Positions 17,161 through 26,300 of a DNA stretch of 64,000 nucleotides are shown here, piece after piece. Both the position numbers and the translations under genes were made by a program. The notes under the pieces were generated by a model. The model did not search any database and was not told where the DNA came from. It was given only the letters and a program-made list of their open reading frames with translations. This DNA comes from DASSFZ01 sp035283185 (GTDB lineage Bacteria; Chloroflexota; Anaerolineae; Fen-1058): contig DATEUJ010000200.1 of assembly GCA_035283185.1 (NCBI GenBank), positions 10,190 to 74,189 of the forward strand, in the 5' to 3' direction. How positions within the stretch are numbered: position 1 is the first letter of the stretch; each line of letters begins with the position of its first letter.

Positions 17161-17774
17161 TCCGCCTGATCGAGGTTCAGGAAGCGGCGCGCGCCTGGGG
17201 TTTGCAGCCGCACATCGTCGAAAAAGACTACGTGCTGGGCTGGGTGCTGATGGGCTTCAGCGCCGACCGGCGTTTGCAGGCGCAATGGATCTTCAAGGGC
17301 GGCACGTGTCTGAAGAAGTGCTACGTGGAGACGTATCGCTTCTCGGAAGACCTCGACTTCACGCTCACGTCGCAGGCGACGCGCGATCCGGGCGAGATCG
17401 TCGCGATCGTCCGGTCGGTATGCGAGCGCGTCGGCGAGGTCAGCGGCATCGAGTTTCCGCCGGAGTTGATCGAGTTTCGGGCTGCGCCCAATCCGCGCGG
17501 CGGCGTCACGCTGCGGGGCAAGATCGGCTATCGAGGGCCGACGCAGCCGCGCACGCTGCCCAAGATCCAGATCGATTTGACGACGGACGAGATCGTCGTG
17601 CGCCCGCCGATCCTGCGCTCGATCTTTCATCCGTACTCCGATCGGCCGCCCGGCGAATACCACATTCACTGCTACCCCATCGAAGAGGTGCTGGCCGAAA
17701 AGACGCGGGCGATGAGCGAGCGCGGCCTGCCGCGCGATCTATCCTTTGTGCCGCGCTGGCTGGTTGAATTCTGA
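17157..17774 (+). CDS. abiEii: AbiEii nucleotidyltransferase toxin, C-terminally short
   Basis: The 205-residue protein carries the nucleotidyltransferase core FKGGTCLKKCY (GG-S/T motif) followed by FSEDLDFTL (DxD) and, further on, AEKTRAMSERGLPRDL. AbiEii/AbiGii toxins transfer nucleotides to RNA targets and cause growth arrest. Related proteins of this subgroup usually run about 270-300 residues, with a helical C-terminal part after the RPRDLYD motif. Here the frame turns into SFVPRWLVEF and stops soon after that motif. The toxin thus looks truncated and may be inactive or weakened. The 107 bp that follow, up to pglXI, contain low-complexity TTCATCC repeats where the missing part would be. 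Confidence 0.8.
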   Translation: MIRLIEVQEAARAWGLQPHIVEKDYVLGWVLMGFSADRRLQAQWIFKGGTCLKKCYVETYRFSEDLDFTLTSQATRDPGEIVAIVRSVCERVGEVSGIEFPPELIEFRAAPNPRGGVTLRGKIGYRGPTQPRTLPKIQIDLTTDEIVVRPPILRSIFHPYSDRPPGEYHIHCYPIEEVLAEKTRAMSERGLPRDLSFVPRWLVEF

Positions 17775-17881
17775 CACGCTGACAAGGTGACGGGGTGGCG
17801 AGTGAATGACAAGACGTGGCGCGTGAAACGTGGCGGATGGTTTTCATCCTTCATCCTTCCGCCTTCATCCTTTGACTAACT

Positions 17882-20485
17882 ATGCCCAAGAAAACTGCCT
17901 CGCAGCCTCGACTGATGCACGACCAAGCGGCGACATACGACGCCACACCGGAGCCTGATGCGCTCGCCCACCTGCGCCGGCCATTGACGAAAGAAGACCT
18001 GGACAAGGTTCGCCACATCGAGGGCTTCCCCATCGGCGCGGACGAGGACATCATCGCGCTGTCCGACCCGCCGTATTACACTGCCTGCCCCAACCCGTTC
18101 CTCGAAGACTTCATCAAAGCCTACGGCAAGCCTTATGACGAAGCGACCGACACCTACCATCGTGAGCCTTTTGCGTTCGACGTGAGCGAGGGCAAGAACG
18201 ACCCGATCTACAACGCGCACAGTTACCACACCAAGGTGCCGCACAAAGCCATCATGCGCTACATCCTGCACTACACCGAGCCGGGCGACGTGGTGTTCGA
18301 CGGCTTCTGCGGCACGGGCATGACGGGCGTCGCGGCGCAGATGTGCGCCAATCCCGACCCGGAGTTCAAGGCGCAGATTGAAGCCGAGATGTCGGGCGTG
18401 AAGTGGGGCGCGCGGCGGGCGGTGCTATCGGATCTCAGTCCTGCTTCGACCTTTATTGCGCACAACTACGTCTCGATGACGCGTCTACGTGAGTTCGAGA
18501 AGGAGGCAATGTCGGTAATTGAAAAAGTAGAGGAATCTCTGGCATGGCTCTACCAGGATGAGTTAGGGGCTATTGCTAACGCGATTTGGTCAGATGTGTT
18601 TGTATGCCCGAATTGCACAAGGGAAATCGTCTATTGGAAGGCCGCTGTTGTGGATGGCGCTCTAGAGAAGTCCTTTCCATGCCCTCACTGTGGGTCTATG
18701 GTTGGCAAAGCCACGTCCAAGGAGAACGACGCCGTAAAACTGGAACGCGCCTTCGAAACTCGCTTTGATCCTGTACTAAGGAAACCCGTACGAATCCCAA
18801 GGTTTGTTCTGGTACAACAGACGGTTGTCGGCCCTCACGGAAAAGAGACGGTTGCGGCATCCGACAAAAAGGCTGAAGCCATTTTAGAACTCTTGACAAA
18901 CAAGGAGTGGCCATCCATCCCGACAGATGAATTCTTTCCTGGAAGGCAAACCAATAAGCTGATTCATGGCACCGGCATTTCACACATATGCCATATGTAT
19001 ACACTACGTGCCCTATATGCATTAGGTTGGTTGTGGCAGCAGCAGTTGAGCTCTCGAGAATACACCCAGCTATTCAGGTTCTGCTTAACAGGAATCAACA
19101 ACTACATATCACGGAAGCAAGGTTACTTTGGTGGCGGCGGAGGTGTAGCCGGAACTTTGTTTACTCCATCTCTCCACATTGAGAGAAATGTTTTTGACGT
19201 GCTCCTGCGTAAGGTGAAGAGTGTATCGAAGCTCTCGACAAGCAATAGACACACGTCCATCGTTTCCACTCAAAGCATCACAGATGTGCAGAACCTTCCT
19301 GATGGTTCCATTGATTACATCTTTACGGATCCCCCATTTGGCGAATCGATTCAATACGCTGAGCTGAATCTGTTTGTAGAAGCTTGGTTAGGTGTCCGGA
19401 CCGTTGCTGAACAAGACTGTGTGCTCAACTATGTGCATAGGAAAGACCTGGCATTCTACTCAACGACTATGAGCCGTGCCTTTCAGCAGTATGCCAGAGT
19501 CCTCAAGCCGGGGAGATGGATCACCATTGAGTTTCACAATAGCCAGAATGCAGTATGGAATGCGATCCAACAAGCTGTAGAATCCTCTGGGCTAGTTGTG
19601 GCAGACGTACGTGTGCTGGATAAGCAGCAACGTTCATTCAACGCGGTCAACCGTGTTGGGGCAGTCGATCAAGACCTTGTCATTTCTGCATATACGCCTC
19701 GTACCCTGTTCGAACAGCGTTTTCGAGAAGAAGCCGGCACGGAGCAGGGTGCGTGGGACTTCATCCGCCAGCACCTGGCTCAACTGCCCGTTTTCGTTGA
19801 AAAGAACGGCGCGGTCGAAGTCATCGCCGAGCGGCAGAACTATCTCCTCTTCGACCGCATGGTCGCCTTCCACATCCAGCGCGGCGCGTCGGTGCCTCTG
19901 TCGGCCGCCGAGTTCTACGCCGGTCTCCGCCAGCGTTTCCCCGAGCGCGACGGCATGTACTTCCTGCCGGAGCAGGTCGCCGAGTACGACACCAAGCGGG
20001 CGCAGGTCGCGCAGGTGGAGCAGCTCAGCCTGTTCGTCAGCGACGAGAAGAGCGCGGTGCAGTGGCTGCGCACGCAGCTAGAGTCCGAGCCGCAGACCTA
20101 CCAGGACATTCAGCCGAAGTTCCTGCAAGAGCTGCATCAGGCGCGGCACGAGAAAATGCCGGAACTGCGTCAACTGCTGGAAGAGAACTTCCTCAAGGAC
20201 GACGAAGATCGCTGGTACGTGCCCGATCCGGCCAAAGCTGAAGACCTCGAAAAGTTGCGCGAGCGCGGGCTGCTGCGCGAGTTCGCGGCGTACGTCGAGT
20301 CGAAGGGGCGGCTCAAGACGTTCCGCACGGAGGCGGTACGGGCCGGGTTCAAGTCGGCCTGGGGCAAGCGGGATTACAAGACGATCATCGAGGTGGCGCG
20401 TCGATTGCCGGAGGATGTGCTGCAAGAGGATCCGGCGCTGTTGATGTATTACGATAATGCGGTGATGAGGAGTGGGGTTAGGTGA
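17882..20485 (+). CDS. pglXI: BREX-3 adenine-specific methyltransferase PglXI
   Basis: The 867-residue protein has SDPPYY at 61-66, SAM-binding motif FCGTGMTG at 142-149, a zinc-ribbon-like pair (CPNC near 241 and CPHC near 265), and catalytic TDPPFGESIQY near 482. This fits the DUF1156-like methyltransferase of type 3 BREX, which marks host DNA. DNA from about 18,480 to 19,700 looks clearly less GC-rich than the first 600 bp and the last 780 bp, so the central part, which should include target recognition, may have been exchanged. The start has no obvious ribosome-binding site. The stop overlaps the GTG start of the first CHAT gene by 4 bp. Confidence 0.9.
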   Translation: MPKKTASQPRLMHDQAATYDATPEPDALAHLRRPLTKEDLDKVRHIEGFPIGADEDIIALSDPPYYTACPNPFLEDFIKAYGKPYDEATDTYHREPFAFDVSEGKNDPIYNAHSYHTKVPHKAIMRYILHYTEPGDVVFDGFCGTGMTGVAAQMCANPDPEFKAQIEAEMSGVKWGARRAVLSDLSPASTFIAHNYVSMTRLREFEKEAMSVIEKVEESLAWLYQDELGAIANAIWSDVFVCPNCTREIVYWKAAVVDGALEKSFPCPHCGSMVGKATSKENDAVKLERAFETRFDPVLRKPVRIPRFVLVQQTVVGPHGKETVAASDKKAEAILELLTNKEWPSIPTDEFFPGRQTNKLIHGTGISHICHMYTLRALYALGWLWQQQLSSREYTQLFRFCLTGINNYISRKQGYFGGGGGVAGTLFTPSLHIERNVFDVLLRKVKSVSKLSTSNRHTSIVSTQSITDVQNLPDGSIDYIFTDPPFGESIQYAELNLFVEAWLGVRTVAEQDCVLNYVHRKDLAFYSTTMSRAFQQYARVLKPGRWITIEFHNSQNAVWNAIQQAVESSGLVVADVRVLDKQQRSFNAVNRVGAVDQDLVISAYTPRTLFEQRFREEAGTEQGAWDFIRQHLAQLPVFVEKNGAVEVIAERQNYLLFDRMVAFHIQRGASVPLSAAEFYAGLRQRFPERDGMYFLPEQVAEYDTKRAQVAQVEQLSLFVSDEKSAVQWLRTQLESEPQTYQDIQPKFLQELHQARHEKMPELRQLLEENFLKDDEDRWYVPDPAKAEDLEKLRERGLLREFAAYVESKGRLKTFRTEAVRAGFKSAWGKRDYKTIIEVARRLPEDVLQEDPALLMYYDNAVMRSGVR

Positions 20486-23172
20486 ACATCGACGGACCTC
20501 ATATCCCTCAAGAGTTTGCGAGCGATATCCAACGGGCTGTTACCGCCACACAGAATTATCTGAGCACTGGTGATCACAATACCCTGTCACAGGCAGTTGT
20601 CGCATGGCAACACATCCTGGATCATCCCAGGATTGACGATGCACCAGTGTCTTTTAGGTTGGCGGTCCTGAATGGTGCTGGTAACACGTACCAGCTATGG
20701 TATCATTCCACTGGGAATGCGGATGATCTGTATCGAGCATTATCGCTGTGCCAACAAGCACTTCAACTTACTTCTTCCTCTTCATCCGAACGGGTCGCTT
20801 GTTTGGGAAGCCTTGCGTATTGTCTAAGCGATTTGTTCTTCCTTACCGGAGATTTGGCCGATCTAGAGCAGGCTATTGGCGCCGAACAGCAGGCTGTTGT
20901 GCTCGCCATGTCATTGGCTTCGCCAGATTTGCCCATCCTGTTGAGCTACCTAAGTGACAGCCTACGCGAACGTTATTCACGTACCCGTAACTTGGATGAT
21001 CTGAATCAATCTGTCACCTTATCAAAACAAGCAGTAAAACTAACCTCGCACGACTCTCTTTATCTTTCTGGCTTTCTGAACAATCTGGGAAATTGTTGGC
21101 ACGATCGCTACACATACATGCATGAGTTCGTTGATCTGCAAAAGGCTGTGGCTGCCTATCAATGTGCGGTCGCCCGATCTTCACCAGCCGATTCTGGCCG
21201 ACCTAAGTTCCTAGGCAATTTAGGCACAGCTTTGCGCGAGCGCTACGCTCATACTGAAAACCCCAACGACATCGAAGAGGCCATTACCTTTTGTGAACAA
21301 TCAGTTCGACTCACTCCCCCATCTTCGCCTCATCATCCCGTACGTTCAAATAGCCTAGCTACCGCGCTTCAGCAACGATATATGCAAGTCGTCAATCCTT
21401 CCGATTTGGAGCGGGCTATTACAGCATTTCGACAGACCTGTGGGCAAGGGCTTAACACACAGTTGAGGGTAGTGTTGACGGCCAGTCACAATTGGGGCAA
21501 CTGGGCTTTGGAGCGAGGTGCTTGGCAGGAAGCAGTACAAGCTTTTAGTTCTGGCCATCAAGCCATTGCACGACTATTGAGGACGCAAACTATGCGCGCT
21601 GGTAAAGAGTCATGGTTGCGTGAAGCGTGGGGAATCTTCGGGCGATCTGCTTATGCTCAAGCCAAGTGCGGCGAGCTCGCAGTCGCAGTTTCCACTCTTG
21701 AATCTGGGCGTGCTCGTCTGTTGTCTGAGACGCTGGAACGTAACCGCATTGATCTGGAAAAGCTCAAAGACATTGGTCGTGCTGATTTGCTTGAGCGTTA
21801 TCGCGCTGCGTCAGGTCGCATTGTGCAACTGGAGAGCCGCGAACTGCGCGGACAGGCACAAATACCAGGCTCTGACTTCATTGCTGAACTGCGCACGACG
21901 CGTGTTGAACTGGACGCTGTTATTGCCGAAATTCAACAAGTACCAGGCTACGAAGATTTCTTCCAAGCGCCCGCCTTTGAGAAGATTCAGTGCGATCTTC
22001 TCTCCGCTGATGTTTTTACTCAGGCGGCAGTATACATTACTATCGCTCCCATTAGCGGTCTGGCGCTTATCGTCCATCAAGGTGGTATCAAAGATGTATG
22101 GTTGGACCTCACTATAGAGGAATTGAACGGCTGGCTACTCAGACACAAAGACACCATTGGCGGCTATTTGCCCGCGCAAATGGGCGCAGCGTTGAACGAG
22201 GTGTTGCCACTGCTCGGCGAAAAAGTGATGCAGCCTATCGCCGAGGCGCTAAACTCATTGAGTGTATCAAACGTCACACTCATTCCTTGCGGTCGCCTCG
22301 CGCCGTTCCCGCTGCACGCAGCGGAGTATCGCGTCGATGGGCAGGTGCGACGGTTTATCGAGGAGTTTACTGTGACGTACATACCCTCCGCGCGAGCATT
22401 GGGTAGCAGTCGTGAAGCATTGGCTGCGGTGCCAGAACAACAGCCTACTCTGCTGGCCGTTGGCAATCCACTGCCGTTGCCGGAGAAAGTGAAGTCACTT
22501 ATCTTCGCACGCCCTGAAGTCGAGGAGATTGCGCCGCTGTTCAACGGGCAAGCGACGGTATTGTACGAGCAGGATGCGACTCGTTCAGCCGTCGATGCCC
22601 AACTTGGCGTGACAACGTATCTGCATCTGTCGTGTCACGGCATGTTCAATCCGGCTGAACCTTTGGAGTCGGGTGTTGTGCTGAGCAATGGTGAGATGCT
22701 CACTCTCAAAGACTTGCTTGCTCGCCAGCGGCTGAGCGGTACACGGCTAGTTGTGTTGTCGGCCTGCCAAACAGCGATCACGGACTTCATAGACTTGCCG
22801 GAAGAAGCCATCGGCTTGCCGGCGGGGTTCTTGCAGGCGGGCGTGCCGGGCGTGGTCGGCACGCTCTGGCCGGTGAATGACCTCTCCACGGCGCTGTTAA
22901 TGATCAAGTTCTATGAGTATCACCTGAAAGGCAAACAGCCACCTGCGCTGGCGCTGCGTCAAGCGCAACTTTGGCTGCGGGGTGTGACCAATGCGGAACT
23001 CAGCGAGTTATTCTCGAAGTACAAGATGACCGCGCCGGATCGACCTGAGCAGTCCCGCATGGCCTTTGAACTGGCGAGTGAGAGGTTCAGGGAGCATACG
23101 TTACGCGATCCGGACGAGCGGCCGTTTGCGCATCCATACTACTGGGCGCCGTTTGTGTTTTACGGGGTATGA
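20482..23172 (+). CDS. TPR-CHAT caspase-like protease 1
   Basis: The 896-residue protein begins GTG at 20482, inside the pglXI stop (GTGA overlap). About six degenerate 45-residue TPR-like repeats occupy residues 50-330. A coiled/helical linker follows, then a CHAT domain (about 510-896). The catalytic pair is intact: His719 in LHLSCHG and Cys762 in VVLSACQT, plus the family's GFLQAGVPGVVGTLW segment. CHAT proteins are caspase-like peptidases (clan CD); with TPR partners they act as signal-triggered proteases in several bacterial immune systems. Coupled translation with pglXI indicates it belongs to the BREX operon. Base composition looks lower in GC than brxC or brxHII. Substrate is unknown. 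Confidence 0.9.
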   Translation: MNIDGPHIPQEFASDIQRAVTATQNYLSTGDHNTLSQAVVAWQHILDHPRIDDAPVSFRLAVLNGAGNTYQLWYHSTGNADDLYRALSLCQQALQLTSSSSSERVACLGSLAYCLSDLFFLTGDLADLEQAIGAEQQAVVLAMSLASPDLPILLSYLSDSLRERYSRTRNLDDLNQSVTLSKQAVKLTSHDSLYLSGFLNNLGNCWHDRYTYMHEFVDLQKAVAAYQCAVARSSPADSGRPKFLGNLGTALRERYAHTENPNDIEEAITFCEQSVRLTPPSSPHHPVRSNSLATALQQRYMQVVNPSDLERAITAFRQTCGQGLNTQLRVVLTASHNWGNWALERGAWQEAVQAFSSGHQAIARLLRTQTMRAGKESWLREAWGIFGRSAYAQAKCGELAVAVSTLESGRARLLSETLERNRIDLEKLKDIGRADLLERYRAASGRIVQLESRELRGQAQIPGSDFIAELRTTRVELDAVIAEIQQVPGYEDFFQAPAFEKIQCDLLSADVFTQAAVYITIAPISGLALIVHQGGIKDVWLDLTIEELNGWLLRHKDTIGGYLPAQMGAALNEVLPLLGEKVMQPIAEALNSLSVSNVTLIPCGRLAPFPLHAAEYRVDGQVRRFIEEFTVTYIPSARALGSSREALAAVPEQQPTLLAVGNPLPLPEKVKSLIFARPEVEEIAPLFNGQATVLYEQDATRSAVDAQLGVTTYLHLSCHGMFNPAEPLESGVVLSNGEMLTLKDLLARQRLSGTRLVVLSACQTAITDFIDLPEEAIGLPAGFLQAGVPGVVGTLWPVNDLSTALLMIKFYEYHLKGKQPPALALRQAQLWLRGVTNAELSELFSKYKMTAPDRPEQSRMAFELASERFREHTLRDPDERPFAHPYYWAPFVFYGV

Positions 23173-23310
23173 GAACGGCGAAGCCTACCTGGAGAAGTGC
23201 TTCAGCGAACAATCAGTGCTGCTGACGCCCTTCGGCAATTGGAGGAGGAGATCGGGCGGGCAGTAACACTCCCAGTCAATTCGCGCGAGGGAAGAGTAGG
23301 AGGCGCTCAC

Positions 23311-26300
23311 ATGACACACTCTCTTTCGCATACTGCTGAATTAACCTGCCCACACTGTAATCACGCCATTAAGGCCAATGTGTGGCTGATCGTCGACGTG
23401 GCAGAACGACCGGACCTACTGGAAAAACTGCGTGAAGACACTCTGCATGACATTCCTTGCCCACACTGTGGCAACGAAGGGCAAGTGGACGCGTCTGTTC
23501 TAGTGTATCGACCTGGGCAACGACCGGTCCTCATTTTTTCTCCAGCGCAACAAACCACACAAGACCAAGCCGCAGAACAAGCAGGTAGCTTGCTCAAGTA
23601 TCTAAGCGCACAACTAGCAACTCACTGGCAAGACGCGTGGATTGACGAAATGCCAGTAGCTCCGCGTTCGGTGTTGCCCGCATTATTGAGTGATGATCCC
23701 AAAGCAGCAGTACGCCAGATGGCGCAAGAGGTGAATCGAATTGCGCCCACACTATGGCAGTTCATTGAAGCTGGCAGCTGGGCCGACAGACAGCGAATAC
23801 TCGAGCGGCATCCGGAGTTACTGAACGACGAAGCCGATGAGTTGCTAGGCCTACTACTCAACGTCGCACGCGACAAGGGCGAAGTGAACGACATGCGCGT
23901 GTTTGAAGTGCATCGCACATTGTTACGCCGCTGTCGCCAGGTTGGCGTAAAGCAGGCCTTTGCCGAGAGAACGGGTACCGTACAGTTGGAACAATTGCGC
24001 CGTGAGAATCCCGGTGCCTTCCGCCGATTGGTGGAACAAGGACAACAATTTATAGAGAGCACTCCACTGATGGGTGTTATAGAGCAACTTGTGCATACAG
24101 ATAATTGGTTCAAACGGTGGCAGATTGTGAGCCAGCACCCTGAATTGCTTAGTGATGAGGCCTTAGAACTGCTGGACAAACTCGTCAATGGTATGCGCCG
24201 TGTTGGCGAACAAAATGCCGTATACGCATTTGAAAAGTATTCGACCTTGCTTCACAGATGTCGGCAGGTGGGCATTGATCGGGCGTTTGGCGAAGAAACC
24301 GGCATTGGCGAGACACCGGCCGAAACGCGTACCTTCTTTCACGCGCTTCAACAATTGTCATCTGAACAGCCAGAGATGTTTCAGGAGTTCCTGGACAGCG
24401 ACATCAGTCCTGAACAGCTAATGCAGCAGACTGAATTACGCGATGCTTTGGATCGCGTCCTGTCCATAGAAGATCTGGATGTGCCCGTTGAGTTCCGAAC
24501 CGATCTACAGCAAGCGCGTGACTATGAGAAACAGTATCAACAATTCAGCGATATGGCCATGCTTGATCAAACAGTAGCGGCTTGGCAGCGCATCGTAAAG
24601 CGTCCTGACTTTGCAGCTGCTCCACCGGATTTTCGAGCGGACATATTTGATGACGCTGCTCGCTCGCTGATGCGGCGTTACGGGGCGCGCGGCCAGCGCG
24701 CCGATCTCGAGCGTGCTGTGGAGCTAGAAAAGCAGGCCGTGGAGCTGGCACTGGAGGGCTCACCTGACCACGCCAGATACTTGAGCAACCTGGGCTGTGC
24801 TTTGCACGACCGCTACATGTTGACGAGCGAACCAGTTGATTTGGAGGATGCAGTTGCAATGCATGAGCAGGCGGTAGCGTTAGTACCGAAGGATTCGCCC
24901 AATCGAGCTGGCTACTTGGATAATTTAGGCAATAGTCTGTTTCTCCGCTACACAGGCGCGGGGTCGCTGAAGGATTTGGAACGTGCGGTTGAAGCGTCAA
25001 TGAAAGCTCTGGAGTTAATACCAGAGGATTCACCTGACCGTGCTGGATATTTGAGCAACTTAGGTACTAGATTGAGTGTCCACTACGATGAGACGGGGAG
25101 ACCCGCCGACTTGGAGCGGGCAGTTCTGGCTTATCGACAGGCAGTGGAGATAACACCAGAGGATACACCTAACAAAGCTCTCCACTTGAACGGGCTGGGG
25201 GCCGCTTTGCTCAAATATTATGAACGGACGGGACAGCTCGATAATCTGGAGCAAGCCATTGGGGCAAGTGAACAAGCTGTGAAGCTGACGCCGGAAGACT
25301 CGCCTGACTACGCCAAGTACTTGAGCAACTTGGGCAACGGGCTGGGAGCTCGATATACACGATTGGGGATATTCGCTGACTTGGAGCGGTCGATTGCTGC
25401 CTATCAGCAGGCTGTGGAATTGTTGCCGAGGGGTTCGTATGATCGGGCCAGTTACTTAAGCAACTTGGCGATCGGGTTGCGTGCCCGCTATGAGCGTAGA
25501 GGGGCGGTGGATGACCTGGAACAGGCAATTGCGCTGTGTAAGGAGGCTGTAGCGTTGACGCCTGAGGGCTCGCCTAGCAAAGTGATTTATTTGGGCAACC
25601 TGGGCAATGCATTAGGCACCCGCTATAGGCGAACAAGATCGCTGGACGACCTCGACCAAGCAATTGAAGTGCATCAGCGGGCAGCCGAGTTAGCATCGGA
25701 GGATTCACCCGACCGAGCCCAGCACTTAAGCAATCTGGGCAATTCACTTCGTGTCCGCCATACGCGGACAGGGGTACTGGCCGACCTGGATCGGGCGATT
25801 GACGTATGTAAACGTGCTGTGGCCTTGACGCCAGAGGGATTGCCTGGTCGGGCAATGTATTTGTACAACCTGGGGGCTGGGTATGGCGCACGCTATGCGC
25901 GGACGCGCGCCTTGGCCGATCTGGAGCAGGCCATTACTGCTTCTCACGAGGCCGTGGAGTTGACACCAAAGAATTCGCCTGATCGGGTCGGGTGTTTGAA
26001 CAATCTGGGAATCGGCCTACGCGACCGTTATGCGCGAAAGGGAGCGCCAACCGATCTGAAGCAGGCGATTGTGGCGTTTCAAAGTGCCTGTCAACTTGGC
26101 TTGGACGTGCTGCCGGAAGCGGCCTTGACCACTAGTCGCACTTGGGGCCGTTGGGCGATCGAACGAGCAGCATGGCCAGAAGCTGCAAAGGCTTATGGTT
26201 ATGGTCGGCAGGCTATTGAGCAGCTCTGGCAGGCACAGGTGTTACGTGCCGGTAAGCAGGCTTGGCTGCGTGAGGCGCAGACTTTGTTCAGCCAGGCGGC

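Noticed and set aside
24640..26091. CRISPR-like array
   Set aside because: The 135-bp periodicity is in-frame coding repeats of TPR type, with no spacer structure.
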